DNA of 64,000 bases from assembly GCF_015767435.1 (NCBI RefSeq), contig NZ_JADWOV010000293.1, positions 1 through 64,000 on the forward strand, written 5' to 3'. The notes beneath the pieces were generated by a model. It saw nothing but the letters and a program-made list of their open reading frames with translations, was not told where the DNA came from and did no database searches. Positions 17,107-25,070 of this stretch are shown here, in pieces. The position numbers and the translations under genes are program-made. Origin of the DNA: Polaribacter sp. BAL334. Lineage in GTDB: Bacteria > Bacteroidota > Bacteroidia > Flavobacteriales > Flavobacteriaceae. Every line of letters begins with the position of its first letter. The first letter of the stretch is position 1.

Positions 17107-17139
17107 TTTGGTGATTTAAAAATAAAATTTCGATATTTG
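17107..17139 (+). promoter_or_regulatory. Candidate his operon promoter
   Basis: TTTG at 17107-17110 and GATATTTG at 17132-17139 approximate the Bacteroidota -33/-7 pair (TTTG and TAnnTTTG, one mismatch) with a 21-bp spacer. Transcription would begin near 17145, leaving a short lead to the leader peptide ATG at 17159. Confidence 0.55.
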
Positions 17140-17158
17140 CACATCATTTAAAAAAGAC

Positions 17159-17215
17159 ATGACATTTATTCAAAAACATCATCATCATTTTTACAATTGC
17201 TCTCAAGCGATTTAA
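17159..17215 (+). CDS. hisL: his operon leader peptide
   Basis: An 18-codon ORF encodes MTFIQKHHHHFYNCSQAI, with four consecutive His codons (CAT, 17177-17188). It precedes a strong terminator and then hisG, the classic layout of transcription attenuation: a ribosome stalled for lack of charged His-tRNA lets the operon be read. The name follows the enterobacterial analogue; homology of the peptide itself is not implied. Confidence 0.9.
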   Translation: MTFIQKHHHHFYNCSQAI

Positions 17216-17245
17216 AAATGTATTGAATAAATTCAAGATATTTAT

Positions 17246-17276
17246 AAACCCGTTTGAGCAAATCAAACGGGTTTTT
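17246..17276 (+). terminator. his attenuator terminator
   Basis: AAACCCGTTTGA (17246-17257) and TCAAACGGGTTT (17263-17274) form a perfect 12-bp stem with loop GCAAA and a T-rich 3' side. TTGCTC at 17197-17202 in the leader ORF can pair with GAGCAA at 17256-17261 as an antiterminator. TTTGCTCAAAC (17289-17299), just before hisG, is an exact complement of 17252-17262. Confidence 0.9.
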
Positions 17277-17315
17277 AGTTGAATCCATTTTGCTCAAACA
17301 CCTAATCAATAAAAA

Positions 17316-18173
17316 ATGAGTAACTTACGAATTGCAATTCAGAAAGCAGGAAGATTACATGACGAATCCATGGAAATCTTGAAAGACATTGGTATTTCTA
17401 TTGATAATGGAAAAGACCAACTCAAAGCCGCTGCAAGGGATTTTCCTGTAGAAGTTTTTTATTTACGAAATGGCGATATTCCTCAATATTTGCGAGATGG
17501 AGTGGTAGATGCAGCCATCATTGGCGAAAATATTTTGATAGAAAAAGGAAGCGATTTACCTTTTGTGGAACGTTTGGGGTTTTCAAAGTGCAAGGTTTCT
17601 ATTGCAGTCCCCAAAGAATCTGACGCTACTTGTTTGAAAGATTTGGCTGGAAAAGAAATCGCCACTTCGTATCCTGAAACGGTAAAACGTTTTTTAGAGG
17701 CACAAGGCATTACAGCAAAATTGCACATTATCAATGGTTCAGTAGAAATTGCGCCCAATATTGGGTTGGCAGATGGTATTTGCGACATCGTTTCTAGCGG
17801 AAGCACGCTTTTCAAAAACGGCTTGAAAGAGATTGAAGTGTTGCTAAAATCGGAAGCTGTGTTGGCAGTTTCCCCTAAAATGGATGATGAACGCAAAGCC
17901 ATTTTAGCGAAAATTCAATTCAGAATTCAGTCTGTATTAAAAGGACGAAATTCCAAATACATTTTATTAAATGCACCTAATGACAAATTGCCCGAAATCA
18001 TCAAAATATTACCAGGAATGAGAAGTCCTACAGTATTGCCCTTAGCAGAAAAAGGCTGGACTTCTGTGCACACAGTGATTTCAAAAAATCAATTCTGGGA
18101 AATTATTGACGAACTAAAAAGCAAAGGTGCAGAAGGAATTTTGGTGTGTCCTATTGAAAAAATGGTTTTGTAG
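17316..18173 (+). CDS. hisG: ATP phosphoribosyltransferase HisG (long form)
   Basis: HisG catalyses the first step of histidine synthesis, joining ATP and PRPP to phosphoribosyl-ATP, and is feedback-inhibited by histidine. The start MSNLRIAIQKAGRLHDESME, the DGICDIVSSGSTL PRPP-binding segment near residue 155, and a C-terminal ACT-like regulatory region (about 210-285) are all present. At 285 residues it is the long, HisZ-independent form. It is the first structural gene after the attenuator. Its last codons and TAG stop lie inside a perfect 18-bp inverted repeat (18162-18199). Confidence 0.97.
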   Translation: MSNLRIAIQKAGRLHDESMEILKDIGISIDNGKDQLKAAARDFPVEVFYLRNGDIPQYLRDGVVDAAIIGENILIEKGSDLPFVERLGFSKCKVSIAVPKESDATCLKDLAGKEIATSYPETVKRFLEAQGITAKLHIINGSVEIAPNIGLADGICDIVSSGSTLFKNGLKEIEVLLKSEAVLAVSPKMDDERKAILAKIQFRIQSVLKGRNSKYILLNAPNDKLPEIIKILPGMRSPTVLPLAEKGWTSVHTVISKNQFWEIIDELKSKGAEGILVCPIEKMVL

Positions 18174-18199
18174 ATTTTTTTAAAAATCTACAAAACCAT
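18162..18199. repeat. Perfect 18-bp inverted repeat over the hisG stop codon
   Basis: ATGGTTTTGTAGATTTTT (18162-18179) is followed by TT and then its exact reverse complement (18182-18199). The left arm is the hisG end including TAG. The right arm abuts a REP-like hairpin. The layout is the same as at the hisC end. Confidence 0.9.
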
Positions 18200-18322
18200 G
18201 CTGAACTCATTTCAGCTTCAAAGTAGTTGAACTCGTCATAAAACATAATAAGTTCTGTTAATTTTAAAAAAAAAAGAATAATAGACCCTGAAACAAGTTC
18301 AGGGTTGATTAACAAGTTAATC
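18200..18322. repeat. REP-like inverted pair between hisG and hisD
   Basis: A left hairpin, GCTGAACTCATTTCAGC (18200-18216), and a right hairpin, CCCTGAAACAAGTTCAGGG (18286-18304), are in opposite orientation. GATTAACAAGTTAATC (18307-18322) then abuts the hisD ATG. The right end is nearly identical to the one before hisB; here the interior has no ORF. Confidence 0.85.
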
Positions 18323-19612
18323 ATGAAAACAATACTGAATCCCAATCAAAAAGATTGGAAAAAAATCTTAGAAAGACCCACAAAAACGGTGGATGACATT
18401 GAAAAAACGGTGTTACAGATTTTTGATGACGTTCAAAAAAACGGAGATTTTGCCGTTGATAAATACACACAATTGTTTGACGGAGTTTCCATTGGCAATA
18501 AATTCGTTTCTTCGGATGAAATTGCAACAGCCATTTCATTGATTGATAGTGATTTGAAAGAAGCAATTCGAGTGGCTCATCAAAATATCACCATCTTTCA
18601 CAAAGCCCAAAAAACCGAAAAAGTAAGCGTAGAAACATATAGAGGCGTTCGTTGTTGGCAAGAAAAAAGACCAATTCAAAAAGTAGGATTTTACATTCCT
18701 GGTGGCACAGCCCCTTTATTTTCAACAGTATTGATGTTGGCAATTCCTGCACAAATAGCAGGTTGTAAAGAAATTGTTTTGTGTTCACCACCCAACAAAG
18801 AAGGGAAAATCCATCCTGCCATTTTGTATGCAGCGCACTTATGTGGTGTTTCAAAAATCATCAAAGTAGGAGGTATTCAAGCCATTGCAGCATTCACTTT
18901 TGGTACTGAAAGCATTCCACAAGTGTATAAAATATTTGGCCCAGGAAATCAGTTTGTAACGGTTGCGAAACAATTAGCCACCAAATACGGAGTGGCTATT
19001 GACATGCCTGCAGGTCCTAGCGAATTATTAGTAGTTGCAGATGACTCAGCATATGCAAGTTATGTGGCCGCAGATTTATTGAGTCAGGCAGAGCATGGAA
19101 CTGATAGTCAAGTAGTTTTGGTCTCTACATCTAAAGTATTGATTGAAGAAGTTTCTACTGAAATTTCAAAGCAATTGGCTGTATTACCAAGAGTAGCAAT
19201 CGCCACAAAAGCCATCGAAAACTCGAAATCTATTTACTTAGAAAATGACCAACTTTGTTTGGATTTGATCAATGAATATGGCCCTGAGCATTTTATTGTT
19301 GCCACCAAAAACAATGATTTTTATGTGGATAATATCGAAAATGCAGGTTCTGTTTTTATCGGAAATTATACCCCAGAAAGTGCAGGAGATTATGCTTCAG
19401 GAACCAATCATACATTGCCCACAAATGGATTTAGCAAAGCCTATTCAGGTGTCAATTTAGATAGCTTTTTGAAAAGTATTACCTTTCAAGAAATTTCGAA
19501 AGAAGGCATCAAAAAATTGGGGAAATCCATTGAAATCATGGCTGAAGCAGAAGGATTGCACGCTCACAAAAACGCAGTTACATTACGTTTAAAAGAATTA
19601 GATACTAACTAA
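18323..19612 (+). CDS. hisD: Histidinol dehydrogenase HisD
   Basis: HisD oxidises L-histidinol to L-histidine in two NAD+-dependent steps, the last reactions of the pathway. The 429-residue protein has the family landmarks FYIPGGTAPLFSTVLMLAIP, GPGNQFVTVAKQ, MPAGPSELLVVAD and LSQAEHGTDSQ (zinc-ligand region), and NHTLPTNGFSKAYSGV. The ATG at 18323 is chosen over an upstream in-frame TTG at 18305, because the extra residues come from the inserted repeat TTGATTAACAAGTTAATC. Confidence 0.97.
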   Translation: MKTILNPNQKDWKKILERPTKTVDDIEKTVLQIFDDVQKNGDFAVDKYTQLFDGVSIGNKFVSSDEIATAISLIDSDLKEAIRVAHQNITIFHKAQKTEKVSVETYRGVRCWQEKRPIQKVGFYIPGGTAPLFSTVLMLAIPAQIAGCKEIVLCSPPNKEGKIHPAILYAAHLCGVSKIIKVGGIQAIAAFTFGTESIPQVYKIFGPGNQFVTVAKQLATKYGVAIDMPAGPSELLVVADDSAYASYVAADLLSQAEHGTDSQVVLVSTSKVLIEEVSTEISKQLAVLPRVAIATKAIENSKSIYLENDQLCLDLINEYGPEHFIVATKNNDFYVDNIENAGSVFIGNYTPESAGDYASGTNHTLPTNGFSKAYSGVNLDSFLKSITFQEISKEGIKKLGKSIEIMAEAEGLHAHKNAVTLRLKELDTN

Positions 19613-19657
19613 TGTCACTTCGAGTGATTTTGAGGAACGAAAAATGGTATCGAGAAG
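19613..19657. repeat. Dispersed CTTCGAG repeat between hisD and hisC
   Basis: TGTCACTTCGAGTGATTTTG, then AGGAACGAAAAATGGTATCG, AGAAG immediately follow the hisD stop. This resembles a short repeat I know from many flavobacterial intergenic regions (TGTCACTTCGAG...CGAGAAG). It contains a CTTCGAG/TATCGAGAAG inverted match. Confidence 0.55.
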
Positions 19658-19666
19658 TTTATCTAT

Positions 19667-20725
19667 ATGAAAAATAATTTCAACTTACATACTCTCATAA
19701 GAGAAAATATAAAGTCTTTAAAACCCTATTCCTCTGCAAGAGATGAATATAAGGATGTGGCAATCAATGATATGATTTTTTTGGATGCCAATGAAAATCC
19801 CTTTGAAAATGGTGTGAATCGCTATCCTGATCCGCAACAACTTACCGTAAAAAAGGTCTTGGCAAACCTCAAAAATGTTTCTGAAAAAAACATTTTGTTG
19901 GGCAATGGAAGTGATGAAGTATTGGATTTGATATTTCGTGCTTTTTGCGAACCCAATAAAGACAATATCATCACATTGCCACCAACGTATGGAATGTATT
20001 CCGTTTTGGCAGCACTCAACGCAATTGAAGACCGAAAAGTATTGTTGTCAAGGGATTTTCAACCACAAATTCCTCCAATTTTAGCGGCTGTTGATGACAA
20101 TTCGAAAGTGTTATTTTTATGTTCGCCAAACAATCCTTCAGGGAATAGTTTTACGGAGGAAGCTGTTGAAACTTTATTGAAAAATTTCTCAGGTTTGGTA
20201 GTCATTGACGAAGCCTATATTGATTTTTCAGCACAAGAAAGTTGGTTGAGAAAACTGAATGAATATCCCAATTTGGTCATCACTCAAACCCTTTCAAAAG
20301 CTTATGGAATGGCGGGAATTCGTTTGGGAATTTGTTATGCTTCCGAAGAAATTATCCGCATTTTAAACAACATCAAACCACCTTACAATATCAACGAATT
20401 GACGCAGCAAAAAGCATTGGAGCGTTTGCAAGATCGAGAAGGAGTTGCCCAAGAAATTGAAACGATTTTATCCGAAAGAAATCACTTGTCAATTGCCTTG
20501 GAAGAGATTTCATTTATCGAAAAAATCTATGCATCTGATGCCAATTTTATTCTGATAAAAGTAGATGATGCCACTAAAAGATACAACGAATTGATTGAAA
20601 AAGGGATCGTAATTCGAAACAGAACTACCCAACCTTTGTGTGAAAACACGCTGCGTTTGACTGTTGGAACTAAGGAAGAGAATGAGAAATTAATGAAAGA
20701 ACTTTCATTAATTTCGAAATCCTGA
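19667..20725 (+). CDS. hisC: Histidinol-phosphate aminotransferase HisC
   Basis: HisC transfers an amino group from glutamate to imidazole-acetol phosphate using PLP. The 352-residue protein has the PLP lysine Lys211 in TLSKAYGMAGIRLG, the DEAYIDF motif near residue 181, LDANENPFENG at 39, and SPNNPSGN at 153. The last residues (LSLISKS) are encoded by an inverted duplication of the preceding sequence plus the first bases of a REP-like element, and the TGA stop is itself part of that element. Insertion has therefore reshaped the C-terminus. Confidence 0.97.
   Translation: MKNNFNLHTLIRENIKSLKPYSSARDEYKDVAINDMIFLDANENPFENGVNRYPDPQQLTVKKVLANLKNVSEKNILLGNGSDEVLDLIFRAFCEPNKDNIITLPPTYGMYSVLAALNAIEDRKVLLSRDFQPQIPPILAAVDDNSKVLFLCSPNNPSGNSFTEEAVETLLKNFSGLVVIDEAYIDFSAQESWLRKLNEYPNLVITQTLSKAYGMAGIRLGICYASEEIIRILNNIKPPYNINELTQQKALERLQDREGVAQEIETILSERNHLSIALEEISFIEKIYASDANFILIKVDDATKRYNELIEKGIVIRNRTTQPLCENTLRLTVGTKEENEKLMKELSLISKS
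20686..20715. repeat. Perfect 14-bp inverted repeat at the hisC 3' end
   Basis: GAAATTAATGAAAG (20686-20699), loop AA, then the exact reverse complement CTTTCATTAATTTC (20702-20715), all within the hisC frame. It lies 4 bp before the left inverted end of the GIY-YIG element. Confidence 0.9.
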
Positions 20726-21075
20726 ACTTGTTTCAGGAAATTTATAATGTAAAGATAGTATGGATGATCAACAAAAATTCTATTGTTATTTATTGTCAAA
20801 TAAAAAAAGAACACTTTTGTACATTGGTTATTCAGAGAATTTGAAAAGAAGAGTTGAGCAACATAAAGCTGGAAGAGGAGCTTTATTTACAAAAAAATAT
20901 AGTGTTTTTGAATTGATTTATTTCGAAGAGTTTTTATCTAAAGAAAAAGCTAAAAGCAGAGAAAAGCAATTAAAAAATTGGCATAAAGAATGGAAATGGA
21001 ATCTTGTAAAAGAATCCAATCCAACATTAAAAGAGTTAAATAGTTATTAAATATGATCCTGAAACAAGTTCAGGA
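20720..21075 (+). mobile_element. 356-bp element with 19-bp inverted ends and a GIY-YIG gene
   Basis: TCCTGAACTTGTTTCAGGA (20720-20738) and TCCTGAAACAAGTTCAGGA (21057-21075) are exact reverse complements, and each can form its own hairpin. Between them lies a single ORF for a GIY-YIG nuclease. The element interrupts the hisC-hisB junction and is followed by GATTAACAAGTTAATC (21078-21093) directly before the hisB ATG, the same tail as before hisD. I infer a REP-like mobile unit carrying its own nuclease; mobility is not shown. Confidence 0.7.
20760..21050 (+). CDS. Small GIY-YIG family endonuclease
   Basis: The 96-residue protein is a single GIY-YIG domain: FYCYLLSN (GIY position) and [17 protein letters not shown] (YIG, with the catalytic Arg in LKRR), then [14 protein letters not shown] with Glu68 as the probable metal ligand. 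Stand-alone domains of this size (UPF0213/YhbQ-like) are widespread and their function is mostly unknown; larger relatives are homing endonucleases. It is the only non-biosynthetic gene in the his operon and lies exactly between 19-bp inverted repeats, which suggests it belongs to a mobile or self-spreading element. Confidence 0.9.
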   Translation: MDDQQKFYCYLLSNKKRTLLYIGYSENLKRRVEQHKAGRGALFTKKYSVFELIYFEEFLSKEKAKSREKQLKNWHKEWKWNLVKESNPTLKELNSY

Positions 21076-21093
21076 TTGATTAACAAGTTAATC

Positions 21094-22203
21094 ATGAAAA
21101 AAGTATTATTTATAGACAGAGATGGCACATTAGTAATAGAGCCACCTATTGATTATCAATTAGATAGTTTGGAAAAACTGGAGTTTTATCCAGGTGTTTT
21201 TCGTTGGTTGGGCAAAATTGCAGAAGAATTGGAATACGAATTGGTGATGTTAACCAATCAAGATGGATTGGGAACCACTTCTTTTCCTGAAGAAACTTTT
21301 TGGCCTGCGCACACTAAAATGATGAAAGCTTTTGAAAATGAGGGAATTGTTTTTACAGATGTGTTGATTGACAAATCATTTCCTCATGAAAATGCGCCTA
21401 CTAGAAAACCGAGAACTGGATTGCTGACCAAGTATTTTTCTGATGACTATGATTTGAAAAATTCGTATGTCATTGGTGATCGTTTAACCGATATTGAATT
21501 GGCAGAAAACTTGAATGCTAAAGGAATCTTCATCAGCAATGATGACAATCTAAACTACAAAAACGATACTCAAATCTTAAAAACGACCCATTGGAAAACC
21601 ATTTTCGAGTTTTTAAAAGCCAAACAACGCACAGGAAGCATCATCAGAAATACCAATGAAACAAAAATTGCGATTGACATCAATTTAGATGGCACAGGAA
21701 AAAGCAATATTCATACAGGAATTGCTTTTTTTGATCATATGTTGGATCAAATTGCACGTCATGGACAATTGGATTTGAACATCAAAGTGGATGGCGATTT
21801 GGAAGTAGACGAACATCACACGATTGAAGACACTGCCATTGCTTTGGGCGAATTGTTTGCTGTGACTTTGGGAAATAAATTAGGCATAGAACGTTATGGA
21901 TTTTCGTTGCCCATGGACGATTGTTTTGCGCAAGCAGCAATTGATTTTGGCGGACGAAATTGGTTGGTTTGGGAAGCAGATTTCAAACGAGAAATGATTG
22001 GACAAATGCCCACAGAAATGTTTTTTCATTTCTTTAAATCCTTTACTGATGGTGCAAAATGCAATTTAAACATCAAAGCAGAAGGTACAAACGAACACCA
22101 CAAAATCGAGGCAATTTTCAAAGCTTTTGCAAAATCCATCAAAATGGCAGTAAAAAGAGATGTGGAGAAGATGATTTTGCCGAGTACGAAAGGAATGCTT
22201 TAA
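21094..22203 (+). CDS. hisB: Bifunctional histidinol-phosphatase / imidazoleglycerol-phosphate dehydratase HisB
   Basis: The 369-residue protein joins two pathway enzymes. Residues 1-165 are a HAD phosphatase with DRDGT (Asp8, Asp10) and [20 protein letters not shown]. Residues 180-369 are the dehydratase with Mn-binding [26 protein letters not shown] and [11 protein letters not shown]. It converts imidazoleglycerol phosphate to imidazole-acetol phosphate and dephosphorylates histidinol phosphate. The ATG at 21094 is preferred to TTG 21076, which lies in the flanking repeat. Confidence 0.97.
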   Translation: MKKVLFIDRDGTLVIEPPIDYQLDSLEKLEFYPGVFRWLGKIAEELEYELVMLTNQDGLGTTSFPEETFWPAHTKMMKAFENEGIVFTDVLIDKSFPHENAPTRKPRTGLLTKYFSDDYDLKNSYVIGDRLTDIELAENLNAKGIFISNDDNLNYKNDTQILKTTHWKTIFEFLKAKQRTGSIIRNTNETKIAIDINLDGTGKSNIHTGIAFFDHMLDQIARHGQLDLNIKVDGDLEVDEHHTIEDTAIALGELFAVTLGNKLGIERYGFSLPMDDCFAQAAIDFGGRNWLVWEADFKREMIGQMPTEMFFHFFKSFTDGAKCNLNIKAEGTNEHHKIEAIFKAFAKSIKMAVKRDVEKMILPSTKGML

Positions 22204-22222
22204 AAGTGTTGAATTATAAATT

Positions 22223-22276
22223 TTTAGTTTTAAGTAAATCAATTTAAAACTAAACACTAAAAACTAAAAACTAATT
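22223..22276. repeat. CTAAAAA repeat and inverted repeat between hisB and hisH
   Basis: TTTAGTTTTAA (22223-22233) and TTAAAACTAAA (22244-22254) form an 11-bp inverted repeat, followed by CACTAAAAACTAAAAACTAA, TT up to the hisH ATG. Related to the 14-bp repeat after hisH. Confidence 0.65.
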
Positions 22277-22870
22277 ATGAAACTCATAATTATTGATTAC
22301 GGAGCAGGAAATATCAAAAGCATTCAATTTGCGTTTAAAAGATTGGGAGTTGAAGCGATTTTAACCAATGATATTGACACCATAAAATCGGCTGACAAAG
22401 TTATTTTTCCTGGAGTTGGAGAGGCAAGTTCAGCTATGAAAATGCTGATTGAAAGTGGATTGCATGCAGTAATTCCCACTTTAAAACAACCCGTTTTGGG
22501 AATATGTTTGGGAATGCAATTGATGTGTAATTCTACGGAAGAAGGAAACACCAAAGGTTTGGGGATTTTTGATGTTGCTGTAAAAAAGTTTTCAAATACT
22601 GTTAAAGTCCCACAAATGGGTTGGAATGTGATTACAAATTTACGGTCTGATTTGTTTAAAGGAATTAAAGAAAACGAATTTATGTATTTGGTGCATAGTT
22701 TTTATGCAGAAAGTTGTGAGGAAGCCATTGCAACCACAGATTACGAATTGGAATATTCCTCAGCTTTGCAAAAAGATAATTTTTATGGAGTTCAGTTTCA
22801 TCCAGAGAAGAGTGGAATAGAAGGAGAAAAAATTCTAAAGAATTTTTTGGAACTAAAAACTAACAACTAA
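22277..22870 (+). CDS. hisH: Imidazole glycerol phosphate synthase, glutaminase subunit HisH
   Basis: HisH releases ammonia from glutamine and passes it to HisF for ring closure. The class I glutaminase triad is complete in 197 residues: Cys77 (GICLGMQLM), His175 and Glu177 (VQFHPEKSG). The oxyanion region is GVGEASSAM. The C-terminal residues LKTNN and the TAA stop are encoded by the first part of a 14-bp direct repeat (AACTAAAAACTAAC), showing that a repeat has entered the end of the gene. Confidence 0.97.
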   Translation: MKLIIIDYGAGNIKSIQFAFKRLGVEAILTNDIDTIKSADKVIFPGVGEASSAMKMLIESGLHAVIPTLKQPVLGICLGMQLMCNSTEEGNTKGLGIFDVAVKKFSNTVKVPQMGWNVITNLRSDLFKGIKENEFMYLVHSFYAESCEEAIATTDYELEYSSALQKDNFYGVQFHPEKSGIEGEKILKNFLELKTNN

Positions 22871-22883
22871 AAACTAACAACTA
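22851..22883. repeat. 14-bp tandem repeat at the hisH stop
   Basis: AACTAAAAACTAAC occurs twice in tandem, followed by AACTA. The hisH TAA stop (22868-22870) lies inside it, and hisA begins 3 bp later. Confidence 0.75.
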
Positions 22884-22885
22884 TT

Positions 22886-23623
22886 TTGAGAATCATCCCA
22901 GCCATAGACATTATTGACGGAAAGTGTGTTCGTTTGACAAAAGGCGATTACAATACAAAGAAGATTTACAACGAAAATCCGTTGGAAGTTGCGAAAGAAT
23001 TTGAAGCTGCAGGTATTCAATATTTGCATGTAGTTGATTTGGATGGAGCCAAAGCAAGTCAAATTATCAACTATAAAGTATTAGAAGAAATTGCTTCAAA
23101 AACCAATTTGAAAATTGATTTTGGTGGCGGATTAAAGGCTGATAAAGATTTGGAAATTGCATTTAATTCAGGTGCAAATCAAATTACTGGAGGCAGTATT
23201 GCAGTGAAAAATCCAACAATTTTTGAAGGTTGGATTGCCAAATTTGGAGCAGAGAAAATCATTTTAGGCGCAGATTTTTATCCAGATGCAAAAGGTGGAA
23301 AAATAGCTACCAATGGTTGGCAAGAAGAAAGTGAATTGGCATTGATTCCGTTTATACAATCGTATCAAACCAAAGGAATTCACTATGTAATTTGTACAGA
23401 TATTTCCAAAGACGGCATGTTGCAAGGACCTAGTTTTGAGATCTATAGTGAGATTTTATCTGAAACAACAAACCTAAAACTCATTGCTTCAGGAGGAATT
23501 TCAACTTTTGACGAAATCCCAAAACTAGCTGAAATAGGTTGTGAAGGAGTGATTATTGGAAAAGCGATTTATGAAAATAAAATCAGTTTGAAACAATTAG
23601 AGAATTTTATATTAACGAAATAA
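22886..23623 (+). CDS. hisA: ProFAR isomerase HisA
   Basis: HisA isomerises the phosphoribosyl aminoimidazole carboxamide intermediate by an Amadori rearrangement. The 245-residue TIM barrel has Asp8 in [12 protein letters not shown], the phosphate loops DFGGGL and ASGGIS, and DISKDGM. The conserved start RIIPAIDII directly follows a TTG, so TTG 22886 is the start; no ATG is available nearby. The gene begins just after the repeat that ends hisH. Confidence 0.97.
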   Translation: MRIIPAIDIIDGKCVRLTKGDYNTKKIYNENPLEVAKEFEAAGIQYLHVVDLDGAKASQIINYKVLEEIASKTNLKIDFGGGLKADKDLEIAFNSGANQITGGSIAVKNPTIFEGWIAKFGAEKIILGADFYPDAKGGKIATNGWQEESELALIPFIQSYQTKGIHYVICTDISKDGMLQGPSFEIYSEILSETTNLKLIASGGISTFDEIPKLAEIGCEGVIIGKAIYENKISLKQLENFILTK

Positions 23624-23626
23624 ATT

Positions 23627-23655
23627 CCTTCCCTTTTGGAAGGTTAGATGGGCTA
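23627..23655. repeat. CCTTCC/GGAAGG repeat between hisA and hisF
   Basis: CCTTCC, loop CTTTT, GGAAGG (23627-23643), then TTAGATGGGCTA up to the hisF ATG. It resembles a short flavobacterial intergenic repeat (CCTTCC...GGAAGGTTAGGATGGG). Confidence 0.55.
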
Positions 23656-24411
23656 ATGTTAACAAAAAGAATCATTCCTTGTTTGGATATTAAAAACGGA
23701 CGTACTGTAAAAGGCGTTAATTTTGTGAATTTGATTGATGCTGGAGATCCTGTGGTTTTGGCAAAACAATATGCAGATTTAGGTGCTGATGAATTGGTTT
23801 TTCTAGACATTTCCGCAACTTTAGAAGGCAGAAAAACCATGATTGAAATGGTGCATCAAGTAGCAGAACAAGTAAATATTCCGTTTACTGTAGGAGGTGG
23901 AATTTCATCCGTAGAAAACGTCAATGAACTCTTGAAATGGGGTGCAGATAAGGTTTCTATCAATTCTTCTGCCGTAAAAAGACCTGATTTAATCAATGAA
24001 TTGGCTGAGAAATTTGGGAGTCAATGTGTGGTTGTTGCCATTGATGCCAAACAAATTGAGGGTGAATGGTTTGTGCATTTGGCAGGAGGTACCATCCCAA
24101 CAGAAATCAAGCTTTTTGATTGGGCAAAAGAGGTTGAGAAACGGGGTGCAGGCGAAATTTTATTTACCTCCATGAATCATGATGGCACTAAAAACGGATT
24201 TGCAAATGAAGCCTTGGCAACCTTGTCCAATTTGGTAAATATTCCTATTATTGCTTCTGGTGGCGCAGGAAATATGCAACATTTTGTGGATACATTCAAA
24301 GAAGGAAAAGCAGATGCAGCTTTGGCAGCAAGCGTTTTTCACTTTGGAGAAATTCCGATTTTGGATTTAAAACAAGAATTAAAAAGGAATCATATTCCTG
24401 TAAGACTTTAA
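23656..24411 (+). CDS. hisF: Imidazole glycerol phosphate synthase, cyclase subunit HisF
   Basis: HisF uses ammonia from HisH to make imidazole glycerol phosphate, releasing AICAR to purine synthesis. The 251-residue TIM barrel is complete: Asp11 in [34 protein letters not shown] (second catalytic Asp), and [13 protein letters not shown]. It ends one base before the hisIE ATG, the only tight junction in the operon and the only one without an inserted repeat. Confidence 0.97.
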   Translation: MLTKRIIPCLDIKNGRTVKGVNFVNLIDAGDPVVLAKQYADLGADELVFLDISATLEGRKTMIEMVHQVAEQVNIPFTVGGGISSVENVNELLKWGADKVSINSSAVKRPDLINELAEKFGSQCVVVAIDAKQIEGEWFVHLAGGTIPTEIKLFDWAKEVEKRGAGEILFTSMNHDGTKNGFANEALATLSNLVNIPIIASGGAGNMQHFVDTFKEGKADAALAASVFHFGEIPILDLKQELKRNHIPVRL

Positions 24412-24412
24412 T

Positions 24413-25012
24413 ATGAAAATAGATTTTAATAAAAATTACGATGGTTTAGTCCCTGCAATTATTCAAGATGTTACTACGAAAAACGTTTTGATGTTGGGCT
24501 ATATGAACGAAGAAGCGTACCAAAAAACGATTGATACAAAGTTGGTTACGTTTTTTTCACGAACTAAAAACCGCCTTTGGACAAAAGGAGAAGAAAGTGG
24601 TAATGTGCTTACTTTGGTGGATATGAAATTGGATTGTGATAACGATACTTTATTGATTTCTGTACATCCAACAGGACCCACTTGTCATAATGGAACAGAT
24701 ACTTGCTGGGCTGAAAATAATGCACAAAACTTCGGATTTTTAACCCATTTAGAAAATACTATTGCTGACAGAATTCAAAATTCAGATACCGAAAAAAGCT
24801 ATGTAGCTTCATTGTTTGCAAAAGGAATTAATAAAATTGCACAGAAAGTAGGAGAGGAGGCAATAGAAGTGGTGATTGAAGCAAAAGACAATAATAATGA
24901 CCTTTTTTTGAATGAAAGTGCTGATTTATTGTTTCATTATTTGATGTTATTGCAAGCAAAAGGCTTCAAAATACATGATGTTGTAGAAGTTTTAAAAGGG
25001 AGAGAAAAGTAG
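24413..25012 (+). CDS. hisIE: Bifunctional phosphoribosyl-AMP cyclohydrolase / phosphoribosyl-ATP pyrophosphatase
   Basis: The 199-residue protein catalyses steps two and three of the pathway. Residues 1-110 are the cyclohydrolase with metal-binding DMKLDCDND and HPTGPTCHNGTDTCW. Residues 115-199 are the helical pyrophosphatase with GINKIAQKVGEEAIEVVIEA (MazG-like Glu ligands). It is the last gene of the operon. No convincing terminator hairpin follows before the convergent peptidase gene. Confidence 0.97.
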   Translation: MKIDFNKNYDGLVPAIIQDVTTKNVLMLGYMNEEAYQKTIDTKLVTFFSRTKNRLWTKGEESGNVLTLVDMKLDCDNDTLLISVHPTGPTCHNGTDTCWAENNAQNFGFLTHLENTIADRIQNSDTEKSYVASLFAKGINKIAQKVGEEAIEVVIEAKDNNNDLFLNESADLLFHYLMLLQAKGFKIHDVVEVLKGREK

Positions 25013-25070
25013 GGGATTACAGATTTATTCTCTTCTAATTAAAAATAAATTTCATTATTTTATAATAAGA

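Noticed and set aside
18200..18304. REP-like hairpins as simple Rho-independent terminators
   Set aside because: They lack T tracts, sit within an operon whose downstream genes must be read, and recur in paired inverse orientation.
18305..18322. TTG start for hisD (and the same at 21076 for hisB)
   Set aside because: The extra residues are encoded by an inserted repeat shared by both sites; the family-consistent N-termini begin at the ATGs.
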